Shown: positions 52,388 to 62,182, numbered from the stretch's first letter. The stretch: 64,000 nt of DNA from an uncultured bacterium (GCA_905215155.1 CAJMPJ010000010.1:1-64000); one strand, 5' to 3'. Notes: generated from the letters alone by a model not told the origin. Made by a program: numbers and translations.

Positions 52388-52924
52388 TTAGTAGTTTTCA
52401 ACTTTTCTTTCAAAATAAGCTTTCGGGTGAGCACAGACAGGACAGATCTCAGGAGCGTCAACTCCTTCGTGGATGTAACCGCAGTTGCGGCACTTCCAGC
52501 CAAGAGGAGCATCTCCTTTAAAGGTCTTGTCATTCTTTAAGCTTTCAAGGAGCTTTAAGTAACGCTTTTCATGGGCCGCTTCGACTTTTCCCACGAATTC
52601 AAATTTGAATGCCAGCTCTTCAAATCCTTCTTCTCTGGCTTCTGCTGCCATGCGTTTATACATGTCGGTCCACTCGTAGTTTTCCCCTTCTGCAGCTGCA
52701 GCCAGATTTTCCTCCATGGTACCGATGCCGTGAAGCTCTTTGAACCACATCTTGGCATGTTCCTTTTCCTGATCTGCTGTTTCCAAATATAAGGCGGCCA
52801 TTTGCTCATAGCCGGCCTTCTTTGCAGCGGAAGCGAAAAAGGTATATTTGTTTCTTGCCATGGATTCCCCTGCAAAAGCGTCTTTTAAGTTCTGTTCTGT
52901 TTTTGTTCCCGCATATTTTGACAT
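52388..52924 (-). CDS. rbr: rubrerythrin
   Basis: A 178-residue rubrerythrin, an anaerobic peroxidase that reduces hydrogen peroxide with electrons from NADH via rubredoxin-like carriers. The ferritin-like diiron domain spans about residues 1-135, with helices carrying the Glu ligands (LKDAFAGESMARNKY, ETADQEKEHAKMWF, EEGFEELAFKFEFVGKVEAAHEKRY). The C-terminal rubredoxin domain has CRNCGYIHEG and CPVCAHPKAYF. It follows the reverse rubrerythrin gene by 45 bases, with its own AGGAGG. Confidence 0.96.
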   Translation of the reverse strand: MSKYAGTKTEQNLKDAFAGESMARNKYTFFASAAKKAGYEQMAALYLETADQEKEHAKMWFKELHGIGTMEENLAAAAEGENYEWTDMYKRMAAEAREEGFEELAFKFEFVGKVEAAHEKRYLKLLESLKNDKTFKGDAPLGWKCRNCGYIHEGVDAPEICPVCAHPKAYFERKVENY

Positions 52925-52969
52925 CTTGAACCCTCCTGTATTTGACTCCTGTTCACAAATGGTCTTAAA

Positions 52970-53512
52970 TTAACCGAAGTATCTCTCTAATAAGCCCTTG
53001 AATGCTTTGCCGTGACGGGCCTCGTCCTTAGCCATCTCATGAACGGTATCATGGATCGCATCTAAATTCAGAGCCTTTGCACGTTTTGCAAGGTCGAATT
53101 TACCGGCAGTTGCACCGTTTTCAGCAGCAACTCTTAATTCAAGGTTCTTCTTTGTACTGGAGGTTACAACCTCACCCAGTAACTCTGCGAACTTGGAAGC
53201 ATGCTCTGCCTCTTCAAATGCAGCTTTTTCGTAATATAAGCCGATCTCAGGATATCCTTCTCTGTGGGCAGCTCTTGACATTGCAAGATACATACCAACC
53301 TCAGAACATTCGCCTTCAAAGTTGGCTCTTAAATCCTTCATGATGTCTTCCGGAGAACCCTGAGCAACACCGATTTCATGCTCGCAGGCCCAGGACATAT
53401 CCTCGTCCTGTAATTTGAACTTTTCAGAACCAGCTTTACAGATCGGGCAGAATTCCGGAGCTGCCTCTCCTTCATGAACATAACCGCATACAGTACAAAC
53501 CCATTTCTTCAT
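52970..53512 (-). CDS. reverse rubrerythrin (N-terminal rubredoxin domain)
   Basis: A 180-residue protein with the rubredoxin domain first ([10 protein letters not shown] and CPICKAG, residues 6-30) and the ferritin-like diiron domain after ([56 protein letters not shown]). This order defines reverse rubrerythrins of clostridia, which are PerR-controlled peroxidases and oxygen reductases. A 7-1-7 palindrome lies about 55 bases before its start, consistent with PerR control. Confidence 0.93.
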   Translation of the reverse strand: MKKWVCTVCGYVHEGEAAPEFCPICKAGSEKFKLQDEDMSWACEHEIGVAQGSPEDIMKDLRANFEGECSEVGMYLAMSRAAHREGYPEIGLYYEKAAFEEAEHASKFAELLGEVVTSSTKKNLELRVAAENGATAGKFDLAKRAKALNLDAIHDTVHEMAKDEARHGKAFKGLLERYFG

Positions 53513-53565
53513 AATATCATGTCTCCTTTATTTTTAAATTTATTAACTGCGTGATTAATTAGTAA

Positions 53566-53580
53566 TAGTAATGATTACTG
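53566..53580. promoter_or_regulatory. PerR-type operator upstream of the reverse rubrerythrin
   Basis: TAGTAATGATTACTG is a 7-1-7 inverted repeat, the geometry of Fur/PerR boxes. A near-identical palindrome precedes perR at 54046. Binding by PerR is inferred from the neighbouring gene and known clostridial practice. Confidence 0.65.
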
Positions 53581-53620
53581 ATATTAATTTAGCATATCTT
53601 TTCTCTTATGTCAAGTCTTA

Positions 53621-54013
53621 TTAAGAATTATTTCTCAAACAGTGTCCGCATGTGCCGTAGAAGTAGATTGTGTGACTGTCCACCTGCCCCTCCGCATGTT
53701 CCTGGGCCAGCTGGTTGATTTCTTCCATGGGGGATAACCGCATATCGGAAACCTGCCCGCATGATTTGCAAACAAAGTGATAGTGGGGTGATGTGTCAGC
53801 ATCAAAGTGATCTGCTCCGTCTCCACAGGTCAGCTTCTGGATTTCACCCAGTTCAACCAGAAGATTTAGGTTCCGGTAAACGGTGCCAAGGCTGATGTTG
53901 GGATATTCTTCGCGGATGGAGGTGTATAGAGCGTCGGCAGTAGGGTGATCATGCCTTGCCATCAAACAGGCTTTGATGGATTCCCGTTGACGGCTGTACT
54001 TTAATGTTTTCAT
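53621..54013 (-). CDS. perR: peroxide-responsive Fur-family repressor PerR
   Basis: A 130-residue Fur-superfamily regulator. The winged helix is in residues 1-75 (HPTADALYTSIREEYPNISLGTVYRNLNLL). The dimer and metal domain has DHFDADTSPHYHFVCKSCGQV near residue 67 and a second CxxC (CGHC) near 124 for the structural zinc. His and Asp residues at the regulatory site fit PerR. It is surrounded by rubrerythrin genes and has a 7-1-7 palindrome in its own promoter region, which suggests autorepression. Confidence 0.93.
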   Translation of the reverse strand: MKTLKYSRQRESIKACLMARHDHPTADALYTSIREEYPNISLGTVYRNLNLLVELGEIQKLTCGDGADHFDADTSPHYHFVCKSCGQVSDMRLSPMEEINQLAQEHAEGQVDSHTIYFYGTCGHCLRNNS

Positions 54014-54045
54014 GGCCGCTCCCTTTCTATAAACGATAATTATAT

Positions 54046-54060
54046 TAGTAATTGTTACTA
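54046..54060. promoter_or_regulatory. PerR-type operator upstream of perR
   Basis: TAGTAATTGTTACTA is a 7-1-7 inverted repeat about 30 bases before the perR start, overlapping AT-rich promoter sequence. It nearly matches the site at 53566. Confidence 0.65.
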
Positions 54061-54110
54061 TTTAATAATAGTAGATTCCTATCACTTTGTCAATGTGCAG
54101 TTAAAAACCT

Positions 54111-55049
54111 TCAAATATTTTCCTTGGCGATGCGTATGAACTCCTTGGTGGCCTGGGATAAATATCTGCCTTTGTGGCACCCAAAGGCCAGAACTCCATG
54201 GCTTCGGCTGTAGTTTAAGGAAAAAAAATTCAGTCCTGTTTTTTTCATGATGCCATCTCCGGTACTTGTTTCTCCGGAAACGAACATTCTGGGATAAAAT
54301 GTGATTCCCATCCCCTTTGCCGCAAGGGCCAGCACCGTTTCAATGTTTTCTGTCTCAAGAAGGATGTTGGGGCTTAACTGGGCGTCTTCAAAAATTTCAT
54401 CCGCAATGGTGCGGACCCGGTTTCCTTTGTGAATAAGCAGGTAAGGGCAGTCCTTTAACAGCAGTATGTCAGGGTTTGATTCAAGCTCCTTTTTTACCTC
54501 CTCCTGTTTTCCAGGAAAATAGATATTAAGGATCTGGTCCGGGACCACAAGCAGGATCTCTTCTTCGCAAATCGGAACCGTTTCCACGTTCTCAGCCTTA
54601 AAGGGCAGAAGGTCGATCATCAAATCAATTTCACCATGGATCAAAGAGGAACTAAGCTCCGAGGAATTGCCTTCCACCAGGTGAAGCTCGATGTTGGGGA
54701 ATTTCTCCCGGTAGGCAGGAAGGATGGCGGGAAGCAGAAACCGGCCCCTGGTATGGGAAATGCCGATGGATAACTGTCCGGTGGTGAAATCCTTGATATC
54801 CGCCAGTTCCCGGTAGGTCTCATCCTTTAAATCCAGAAGCTGTTTGGCGCGGAGCTTTAAGGCCCGGCCCGCATACGTTAAGGTGAGAGGCATGGTACGG
54901 TTAAAAAGCTGTACGCCGAATTCCTTCTCCATATTGGAAATATGGTTGCTTAATGACTGCTGGGAAATATAAAGCCGCTTGGCGGCCCGTGTAATGTTCA
55001 GCTCCTCGGCAACTGCAAGAAAGTACTCAAGATTTAAGAAGTTGATCAT
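54111..55049 (-). CDS. LysR-family transcriptional regulator
   Basis: A 312-residue LysR protein. The helix-turn-helix is at the N terminus (FLAVAEELNITRAAKRLYISQQSLSNHISNMEKEFG). A periplasmic-binding-like effector domain follows from about residue 90 (LSIGISHTRGRFLLPAILPAYREKFP). It overlaps the PHP hydrolase gene by four bases and so is translated with it. The effector cannot be predicted. Confidence 0.93.
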   Translation of the reverse strand: MINFLNLEYFLAVAEELNITRAAKRLYISQQSLSNHISNMEKEFGVQLFNRTMPLTLTYAGRALKLRAKQLLDLKDETYRELADIKDFTTGQLSIGISHTRGRFLLPAILPAYREKFPNIELHLVEGNSSELSSSLIHGEIDLMIDLLPFKAENVETVPICEEEILLVVPDQILNIYFPGKQEEVKKELESNPDILLLKDCPYLLIHKGNRVRTIADEIFEDAQLSPNILLETENIETVLALAAKGMGITFYPRMFVSGETSTGDGIMKKTGLNFFSLNYSRSHGVLAFGCHKGRYLSQATKEFIRIAKENI

Positions 55050-55771
55050 AAATAAGCCTCCAGCTTGGGGATAAAGGGAAGAAGCCGTTTTATAGAACCG
55101 TTTACAATCAGTTCCTCCGGAAAATCCACTTCCCTGATTAACTCCCAGGCTCTTTCGTGATTGCCCACATCTGATTCCACATGAGCGTCGCTGTTAAGAA
55201 TGATGCTTGTCTTGTAGTGCCTGCACCGCTCCAGCAGGATTTTGTAATTATCTTTTGCATTCTGCCGGGTACTGAGCGGATGAAGGGAACTGGAATTTAC
55301 CTCCAATAGGGTATGGTTCTGTGCGGCCGCTGCCGCCAGTGTGTCATAATCAATAGGAAAGCGTCCGTCATCGGGGTGACCGATGATGTGGATGAAAGGG
55401 TTTTCGACGGCACCCACATAGGCGCTGGTATTCTGGGAAACGGTCCCGCTTTTGAAGCAGGGTTCATGAAGGCTTGCGATTCCATAGTCCAATCGTTCCA
55501 GAAGCCCTTTTCTTAAATCCACCTTTCCGTTATAATCCAATATATTTAACTCTGATCCCATCAGAATATTGATTCCAAACAGCTTTCGCGGTATTACTTT
55601 AAAGTTTAAAAAATAAAACTCATGGCAGGTTCCAGGCATTTTTGGAGCATGGTCCGTGGAGCCCAAAAGAGCCAGTCCTTTCTCAGAAGCCGATTTTGCC
55701 ATTTCATATAACGTATTGTATGCATGTCCGCTGGCAATGGTATGGGTATGCATATTCATGATGTCGTTCAT
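55046..55771 (-). CDS. PHP-domain phosphoesterase (YcdX-like)
   Basis: A 241-residue PHP hydrolase. The first metal motif is HTHTIASGHAY near residue 8, with GSTDHAPKMP near 37. GSELNILDYNG is near 72, and IIGHPDDGRFPIDYD near 128 completes the metal sites with NSDAHVESDVG near 195. It is probably a trinuclear-metal phosphoesterase of the YcdX/histidinol-phosphatase-like group; the substrate is unknown. It is first in an operon with a LysR regulator. Confidence 0.87.
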   Translation of the reverse strand: MNDIMNMHTHTIASGHAYNTLYEMAKSASEKGLALLGSTDHAPKMPGTCHEFYFLNFKVIPRKLFGINILMGSELNILDYNGKVDLRKGLLERLDYGIASLHEPCFKSGTVSQNTSAYVGAVENPFIHIIGHPDDGRFPIDYDTLAAAAAQNHTLLEVNSSSLHPLSTRQNAKDNYKILLERCRHYKTSIILNSDAHVESDVGNHERAWELIREVDFPEELIVNGSIKRLLPFIPKLEAYL

Positions 55772-55951
55772 TTCCTTGTCCTTTCTCTGTGAGCACCCGG
55801 CTGGTGTTTGTCCTTTTGCGGGATAAAGCCCATTTAACTCAAATATATCACATTTTTCCTTAGAAAACTATAGAAATATCAAGCAGGATGTGTTAAATAT
55901 ATAGTTAGATTTTACGCAGAAACAGGCGTTTTATGAATGGAGGAGGTTCCT

Positions 55952-56884
55952 ATGAACGAAGAATGGAAGGAAACCGGATTACCGGAAGAAAAAGTGGAAA
56001 CAATGGACGATTTCAAGGACGAGCTGGAGGCGTCTTTTAAGCGTGTAAGAAAAGGCGATGTGCTGACCGGGACAGTGATTCACGTAAAAGAAGACATGAT
56101 TTTACTGGACTTAAAGTATTATGCACAGGGAGTCATCCGGAAAGAAGACATAAACGGAGACCCTGAGTTTCATCTCATCCAGGAAATCCATCCGGGCGAT
56201 GAGATCACTGCCATGGTGTTAAACCCTGATGACGGGGAGGGCAATGTGCTTTTGTCCGCAAAGCTGTTCGGTGATCAGAAGGCATGGGAGAAGCTGAATG
56301 CTCTGCTAACGGACAGAACCGTTGTGAACGTTAAGATTACGGAAATCGTAAAAGGCGGTGCGGTTGCTTATTTAGAGGGGATCCGGGGCTTTATCCCTGC
56401 GTCTAAGCTGGCAGCAGAGTATGTGGAGAATTTAGAGGAATACAAAGGGAAGACCATTGAAGTGACGGTAATCACCGCGGACGAAGAGAATAAAAAGCTG
56501 ATTCTTTCCGGCAAAGAACCGGCCCTTTTCAAGCGGCAGGAGGAGAAGAACCGGAAAATCGCTAAGTGCCAGGCAGGTGCTGTTATGGAAGGGACCGTTG
56601 AAAGTCTGAAGGAATACGGCGCCTTCATCAATCTGGAAAACGGTCTTACAGGTCTTCTTCATATCTCCCAGATCAGCAGCCAGAGAATCAAGCACCCCGG
56701 GGTAGTGTTAAAGGAAGGCCAGAAGGTCAAAGTAAAGATTTTATCCACCGCGGATAATAAGATCAGTTTAAGCATGAAAGCCATTGAGGAAGACAGCGAA
56801 TTGACCGAGGAGGTCTTCGATTATCAGGAATCCGGCAGTGCGTCCACAGATCTTTCTTCTTTATTAAAAGGATTAAAATTTTAG
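55952..56884 (+). CDS. S1-domain RNA-binding protein (RpsA-like)
   Basis: A 310-residue protein of the short S1/RpsA-like type found in Firmicutes. Three S1 domains are visible: KGDVLTGTVIHVKEDMILLDLKYYAQGVI near residue 32, TVVNVKITEIVKGGAVAYLEGIRGFIPASKL near 120, and AGAVMEGTVESLKEYGAFINLENGLTGLLHISQIS near 210. The ATG at 55952 follows GGAGGAGG; the earlier in-frame ATG lies in that site. It binds mRNA, probably affecting translation or mRNA stability. Confidence 0.88.
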   Translation: MNEEWKETGLPEEKVETMDDFKDELEASFKRVRKGDVLTGTVIHVKEDMILLDLKYYAQGVIRKEDINGDPEFHLIQEIHPGDEITAMVLNPDDGEGNVLLSAKLFGDQKAWEKLNALLTDRTVVNVKITEIVKGGAVAYLEGIRGFIPASKLAAEYVENLEEYKGKTIEVTVITADEENKKLILSGKEPALFKRQEEKNRKIAKCQAGAVMEGTVESLKEYGAFINLENGLTGLLHISQISSQRIKHPGVVLKEGQKVKVKILSTADNKISLSMKAIEEDSELTEEVFDYQESGSASTDLSSLLKGLKF

Positions 56885-56920
56885 AAAGTCAGGAAAAACA
56901 ATATAAAAGATCTGGTTTCT

Positions 56921-56930
56921 ATGGTATAAT
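56921..56930 (+). promoter_or_regulatory. extended -10 promoter for the (p)ppGpp synthetase gene
   Basis: TGG-TATAAT (56922-56930) is an extended -10. The leader that follows has a CAGGGGC/GCCCCTG hairpin at 56946-56974. Confidence 0.5.
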
Positions 56931-57017
56931 ATCTGCTGTTATGGTCAGGGGCTTCCGGAGACGGGGTGCCCCTGTCTCATATACTCAGATTAGGGGTAAG
57001 GAGAGGGGGAATGAGGA

Positions 57018-57692
57018 ATGAATGTTCCCAATTCATTTAACCAGGTGGACCAGTGGAAATCAGTGATGTTTTTGTATGACTCGGCATTAAAGGAAATCAA
57101 TACAAAGATTGAAATACTCAATAATGAGTTTGTGCATATTTACAACTACAATCCGATTGAACACGTCAAGTCAAGACTTAAGACGCCGGACAGTATCGTA
57201 AAGAAGCTAAAACGCTACGGCTTTGAGGTGACCATCGACAACATGGTGGAAAAGCTGAGTGATATTGCCGGTATAAGGATTATCTGTTCTTTTACATCAG
57301 ATATTTACCAGATCGCAGAGATGATCACCAACCAGTGCGATGTTACGGTACTCTATGTAAAGGATTATATCAAGAGTCCCAAGCCCAACGGATATAAAAG
57401 CTATCATATGGTAGTCACCATTCCCATTTATTTAACGGACGGACCGGTGGATACCAAGGTGGAAATTCAGATCAGGACCGTTGCCATGGATTTTTGGGCA
57501 AGCCTGGAGCATAAGATTTATTATAAATTTGAAGGCAATGCTCCGGCTTATCTGCAGCAGGAGTTAAAAGCCTGTGCAGATGTTGTGGATATGCTGGACG
57601 CAAAGATGTTTTCCTTAAATCAGGCCATCCTGGAGCTTAGCGAAGCAAAGCAGCAGGAGTCTGGCAAAGAAGAAGGGACTCATCATTCATAG
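57018..57692 (+). CDS. RelQ/RelP-type small alarmone synthetase
   Basis: A 224-residue single-domain GTP pyrophosphokinase that makes (p)ppGpp from ATP and GDP or GTP. Typical features are RLKTPDSIVKKLKRYG near residue 58, KLSDIAGIRIICSFTSDIYQIAEM near 80, KDYIKSPKPNGYKSYHMVV near 116 and VEIQIRTVAMDFWASLEHKIYYK near 148. No HD hydrolase domain is present, so it only synthesises. It starts after GAGAGGGGGAATGAGGA. Probable monocistronic or read with the next gene. Confidence 0.92.
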   Translation: MNVPNSFNQVDQWKSVMFLYDSALKEINTKIEILNNEFVHIYNYNPIEHVKSRLKTPDSIVKKLKRYGFEVTIDNMVEKLSDIAGIRIICSFTSDIYQIAEMITNQCDVTVLYVKDYIKSPKPNGYKSYHMVVTIPIYLTDGPVDTKVEIQIRTVAMDFWASLEHKIYYKFEGNAPAYLQQELKACADVVDMLDAKMFSLNQAILELSEAKQQESGKEEGTHHS

Positions 57693-57716
57693 CGTTGCAA
57701 TAAAGAAGGTTGTTAT

Positions 57717-59516
57717 ATGAGCACATTAACAAAAGACACGTTAGAAATTCTAAAGTTTAACCGGAAGAACTCTTTTATTTTTGGATTTGTTTTTCGTCTG
57801 GTTACTACCACGCTGTATCTGTTCGCCTTAGACAAGGGCCTTTTGTTTGCACTTCATATGGCCGGCTACAGTTATCTGACAGGTGCCAATATCGGTGATT
57901 TCCTGCTCAGGCCCTGGACACTTCTTACGATGGCGGTGCTGATCTTTATGGGGATTTTGATCCTCGTACTGGAGACCGGCTGTTATCTGACCCTTTATCA
58001 GGGAAGCTTTTACACCAGAAAACTGAAACCAATGGAGATACTGACCGGAGGATTTTTAAAGCTCTGGGATGAGGTAAGGAAAAAGAACTGGCGTTTGGGG
58101 CTGTTTGTTCTTGCCAACTACGCACTTGCCAATTTATATATCATTTACCGGGGGTTCGCTCATATCAGGCCTTTGAATTACGTCATGTCGGAGCTGCTGT
58201 CACAGCTGTGGGGAAAGGCGTGTCTCCTTATAATCGTGCTTCTTATCCTTGCATTGGTGATTCCGGGGCTTTATACGTTTCATGCCTGTATGGTGGAGCA
58301 GAAGAATTTCCGGGATGGATATCTTCGCAGCTGGTGGCTGTTGAGGCATCGGATCGTGAAGGTGACCGTCCTGCTGACCGTTTATTACGTGGCTTTTGTA
58401 TTGCTTCTAAAGCTGGTTTATTTCTTTTGCGTGCTGGTGGCAGCCGTAGGTGTGACTTTATTTACGGATAACCGGCTGGCGCTGGCCTTACTGCCGGTAG
58501 CCTGCGGCAAAATCGAGTTTGTGCTTCTGTTTCTAAGCAGCATACTGCTTGCCATGGGAAGTTATGGGGCTTTAAGCGTCCAGTATTTCCGGTTCAGCAG
58601 CAAGAGCATGAGTAAGGGAGGCTATGCGGAACCCTCCGGCACCGGACCCGTAAGCGGCCGGATCGTCGGTGCATCCATAGCAGTTGCGGCAGCCTTCAGC
58701 TTATTTACCCTTTTTAATGTGGTTTACAACGGTTCCGCCATCACTGAGGGCATCTTAAACACCATACAGATCACCGCTCACCGGGGCAGCTCAAAGGAAG
58801 CACCGGAGAATACCATGGCGGCCATTAAACAAGCGGTGGAGGATCTGGCGGATTATGTAGAGATCGACGTCCAGGAAACCCGTGACGGCGTGGTGGTGCT
58901 GGGCCATGATACCACCTTAAAGCGTGTGGCAGGAATCAACAGGACCATAGGCTCCTATTCTTTTGAGGAACTGAAGCAGCTGGATGTAGGGACTTGGTTT
59001 TCCAGTGGGTTTCAGGGGGAGAGGATTCCGTCTCTGGAAGAGGTCATGGAATACTGCAAGGGGAAGATCAATATCAATATTGAGATCAAGAACGCTGGAA
59101 GCGACAGTGCTCTGCCCGAAAAGGTGGCGATGCTGATCGACAAATACCAGATGAATGAGCAGTGTGTGGTCACCTCCACCCGGTTTTCTTATCTGACCAG
59201 GATCAAGAAGGTTAATGGAAAGATCCGCACCGGATATATTATTTCGGCCGCATATGGCAATTATTATTCCAGTGACGACATCGACTTTATCAGCGTGCGG
59301 TCAAGCTTTGTCAGCGAAAAGCTGGTGGAAGCGGCCCATTTAAAAGGCAAGGCCGTACACGCCTGGACGGTGAACAGCAAAAGTGAGATGGAGCGGATGA
59401 AGATGCTTTCCGTGGACAATATCATCACGGATTATCCGGTACTTACAAGAGAGATCGTATACCGGGAAGAGGCGACAGAGAATCTTTTGGAATATTTGAG
59501 ACTAGTAATAAAATAG
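57717..59516 (+). CDS. membrane glycerophosphodiester phosphodiesterase
   Basis: A 599-residue protein. The N-terminal 320 residues form a polytopic membrane domain with about eight helices (the YoaI/GDPD-membrane type). The GDPD catalytic domain follows from ITAHRGSSKEAPENTMAAI near residue 352, with the Glu-Asp pair in VEIDVQETRDGVVVLGHD near 385 and NINIEIKNAG near 447. It hydrolyses glycerophosphodiesters to glycerol-3-phosphate and an alcohol at the membrane. Glycerol-3-phosphate would feed the glp genes at 13-19 kb. The gene follows the alarmone synthetase by 24 bases. Confidence 0.92.
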   Translation: MSTLTKDTLEILKFNRKNSFIFGFVFRLVTTTLYLFALDKGLLFALHMAGYSYLTGANIGDFLLRPWTLLTMAVLIFMGILILVLETGCYLTLYQGSFYTRKLKPMEILTGGFLKLWDEVRKKNWRLGLFVLANYALANLYIIYRGFAHIRPLNYVMSELLSQLWGKACLLIIVLLILALVIPGLYTFHACMVEQKNFRDGYLRSWWLLRHRIVKVTVLLTVYYVAFVLLLKLVYFFCVLVAAVGVTLFTDNRLALALLPVACGKIEFVLLFLSSILLAMGSYGALSVQYFRFSSKSMSKGGYAEPSGTGPVSGRIVGASIAVAAAFSLFTLFNVVYNGSAITEGILNTIQITAHRGSSKEAPENTMAAIKQAVEDLADYVEIDVQETRDGVVVLGHDTTLKRVAGINRTIGSYSFEELKQLDVGTWFSSGFQGERIPSLEEVMEYCKGKININIEIKNAGSDSALPEKVAMLIDKYQMNEQCVVTSTRFSYLTRIKKVNGKIRTGYIISAAYGNYYSSDDIDFISVRSSFVSEKLVEAAHLKGKAVHAWTVNSKSEMERMKMLSVDNIITDYPVLTREIVYREEATENLLEYLRLVIK

Positions 59517-59543
59517 ACATAAGAGAATATGGAGGAGATAACA

Positions 59544-60938
59544 ATGGAGAAAACGAAAGGACAGTTATTACAGGAGGAGCTGACATTCAAGCTTCCTCAT
59601 ATTGGAAAAGATGCCCCTTTGCAGAAGGAAGAAGCGGAGATGTTCTGTGAGGGCTATAAGAAGTTTCTGGACAATGGAAAGACAGAAAGAGAGTGCGTAA
59701 GAGAAGCGGTAGCCATGCTGGAGATGCAGGGCTATACCCCCTTTGACGCCGGAAAGAAATACAAGACCGGAGATAAGGTATATTATGTAAATCGGGGAAA
59801 GGCCATCATTGCCACCACCTTCGGGAAGGAAAGCGTGGAAAAAGGCGTTCGTATCAACGGAGCCCATATTGATTCCCCAAGACTGGATTTAAAGCCGAAT
59901 CCGGTTTATGAAAAGAATGATCTTGCTTACTTTAAGACGCATTATTACGGCGGAATCCGCAAATACCAGTGGGTGACCATTCCCCTGGCCATGCATGGCG
60001 TCTTCATTAAGAAAAACGGGGAAAGCGTGGAAGTAAATATCGGTGAAAAAGAAGGCGATCCCGTATTTTGCATTACAGACCTGCTGCCTCATCTGGCTGC
60101 AGACCAGAACGATAGAAAATTAAGAGACGGTATCAAAGGCGAGGAATTAAATGTGATCATCGGTTCCGTTCCATTTGTTGACGAAGCGGACATCAAGGAC
60201 CCGGTAAAGCTTTTGGCTTTAAAGCTGCTTCACGACCGCTACGGCGTAACGGAGGCTGACTTTTTACGGGCGGAGATCGAACTGGTGCCGGCTCAGAAGG
60301 CCTGTGACGTTGGCTTTGACCGCAGCATGATCGGCGGCTATGGTCAGGATGACAGAGTTTGTGCCTATACCGCACTGATGGCAGAGATTGATGCTGCCAA
60401 TCCTCAGTTTACAACCGTGACCGTTCTTGCAGACAAGGAAGAAATCGGTTCTGACGGCAATACCGGATTAAATTCTGATTTTGTCCTTCACTACATAGAG
60501 GATCTGGCAGATATGGCTGGTGTGGAAGTGAGAAACGTGCTCCGCAACTCCATATGCTTATCTTCTGATGTGAACGCAGCTTATGATCCAACCTTTTCCC
60601 AGGTGTACGAAGAGCGCAATTCCTGTTTTATGAACAAAGGCTGTGTGCTGACCAAATATACCGGCGTAAGAGGAAAGGGCGGCTCTAATGATGCCAGCGC
60701 AGAACTGATGGCTAAGGTCATCGCCATGATGGAAGAGGAAGGCGTGTACTGGCAGATCGGAGAACTTGGTGCCGTTGACCAGGGCGGCGGCGGAACCATT
60801 GCCAAATATGTGGCTTCCATGGACGTAGACGTGGTGGATTTGGGTGTGCCAATTCTTTCCATGCATGCGCCGTTTGAACTGTCCTCCAAACTTGACGTAT
60901 ACAATACATACAAGGCTTTCCGGGCATTTTATAAGTAA
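59544..60938 (+). CDS. M18-family aminopeptidase
   Basis: A 464-residue zinc aminopeptidase. Metal and catalytic residues are visible in RINGAHIDSPRLDLKPNPVYE near residue 100, VLADKEEIGSDGNTGL near 295 and SMHAPFELSSKLDVYNTYKAF near 443. It releases N-terminal, mostly acidic, residues from peptides in the cytoplasm (aspartyl-type). The start at 59544 follows ATGGAGGAG, which itself holds an in-frame ATG 15 bases upstream that is rejected. It is preceded closely by the phosphodiesterase gene. Confidence 0.92.
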   Translation: MEKTKGQLLQEELTFKLPHIGKDAPLQKEEAEMFCEGYKKFLDNGKTERECVREAVAMLEMQGYTPFDAGKKYKTGDKVYYVNRGKAIIATTFGKESVEKGVRINGAHIDSPRLDLKPNPVYEKNDLAYFKTHYYGGIRKYQWVTIPLAMHGVFIKKNGESVEVNIGEKEGDPVFCITDLLPHLAADQNDRKLRDGIKGEELNVIIGSVPFVDEADIKDPVKLLALKLLHDRYGVTEADFLRAEIELVPAQKACDVGFDRSMIGGYGQDDRVCAYTALMAEIDAANPQFTTVTVLADKEEIGSDGNTGLNSDFVLHYIEDLADMAGVEVRNVLRNSICLSSDVNAAYDPTFSQVYEERNSCFMNKGCVLTKYTGVRGKGGSNDASAELMAKVIAMMEEEGVYWQIGELGAVDQGGGGTIAKYVASMDVDVVDLGVPILSMHAPFELSSKLDVYNTYKAFRAFYK

Positions 60939-61062
60939 AAAAAGAATTTTGAAATTTTTGCTAATTTCGGGAAAACGCTTTTTTTCAGTCGTTCAATATG
61001 GTATAACTGACAGGAAGCGGTTTCCCTGTTAAACATTAAAAAGAAAGAAAAAGGATTGTATT

Positions 61063-62157
61063 ATGAAGAAAATCTTTAAAGTTTGTATGTGCGGTCTGAT
61101 TGCCGCCACCCTTATTTCCGGCTGTTCCAAAAAAGATGTAAAAGAGACTGCCGGATCAAAAACGGAAGCAACAGAATCCTCCGCCCAGGAAACAGTAGCG
61201 GTGAAAGATTTAACAGATATTGATAACGGCAAGGTAACACTTGGTAAGTACAAAGGAATTGAAGTGACGAAAGAAAAAGTAGAAGTCACGGATGAAGAGA
61301 TAAATCAGGCCATAGAAAGTGATCTGTCTGCCAAAATGAAAAAGGTAGATGTAGACCGCCCCGTAAAAGACGGTGATGTGGTGAATATTGATTATGTAGG
61401 AACCAAGGATGGCGTTGCCTTTGAGGGCGGTACCGCCAAGGGAACAGACTTAACCATCGGTTCCAATCAGTTTATTGATGGATTTGAAGACGGACTGATC
61501 GGTGCCAAAAAAGGGGACAAGGTATCCTTAAACCTCACCTTCCCTGAGAAATATCAGAATGCAGATCTTGCAGGCAAACCAGTCGTGTTTGAAGTGACCA
61601 TCAATTCGGTGCAGGAAAAGCAGATCCCGGAATTAAACGATGCGTTTGTTCAGGAGAACACAAGCTTTAAGACCATTGATGAATATAAGGAAGACAAAAA
61701 ACAGACTCTTTTGAAGAGCAAGAATGAACAGGCAGAGCAGAAGGTAAAGAATGACATTTACACAGCCATCGCAAAGGAGGCGAAGGTGGAACCGAAACAG
61801 GAAGCCATTGATGCCAATTATGATAACCTGATTGCCAAATATACCAACCAGGCTTCTTCTTATGGTATGGATTTTGCTACCTTTATAGGTGCATTTACCG
61901 GAATGAAAGAGGAAGACTTTAAAACGGCAGCCAAGGCTCAGGCAGAAGAAGTCGTAAAACAGAGACTGATCGTCAATGCCATCGCTTTAAAAGAGAACAT
62001 CAAGGTAACGGATGATGACCGCAAAAAGGTTGCTGAAGAGTTAGGCTATGAAAGCACCGACAAGCTGATGGAGACAGAAAGCAAATTTGATGTTGATGAT
62101 TATATCATAAACAACAAGGTCATGGATTTCTTAACAAAGAATGCGGTAATCAAATAA
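61063..62157 (+). CDS. trigger-factor-like peptidyl-prolyl isomerase lipoprotein
   Basis: A 364-residue secreted lipoprotein. The signal ends in LISGCSKK near residue 21, followed by a Ser/Thr/Glu linker. The middle FKBP-type domain ([33 protein letters not shown] and [33 protein letters not shown]) and the C-terminal helical arms match trigger factor. The ribosome-binding N domain is mostly missing, replaced by the anchor and part of its tail. It is probably a foldase for exported proteins in the extracytoplasmic space. Confidence 0.88.
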   Translation: MKKIFKVCMCGLIAATLISGCSKKDVKETAGSKTEATESSAQETVAVKDLTDIDNGKVTLGKYKGIEVTKEKVEVTDEEINQAIESDLSAKMKKVDVDRPVKDGDVVNIDYVGTKDGVAFEGGTAKGTDLTIGSNQFIDGFEDGLIGAKKGDKVSLNLTFPEKYQNADLAGKPVVFEVTINSVQEKQIPELNDAFVQENTSFKTIDEYKEDKKQTLLKSKNEQAEQKVKNDIYTAIAKEAKVEPKQEAIDANYDNLIAKYTNQASSYGMDFATFIGAFTGMKEEDFKTAAKAQAEEVVKQRLIVNAIALKENIKVTDDDRKKVAEELGYESTDKLMETESKFDVDDYIINNKVMDFLTKNAVIK

Positions 62158-62182
62158 TAATTTTACGACAGGGGGAACCTTT

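Noticed and set aside
62158-62182. Purine riboswitch before xpt
   Set aside because: Only 25 bases separate xpt from the preceding gene, too short for the aptamer.
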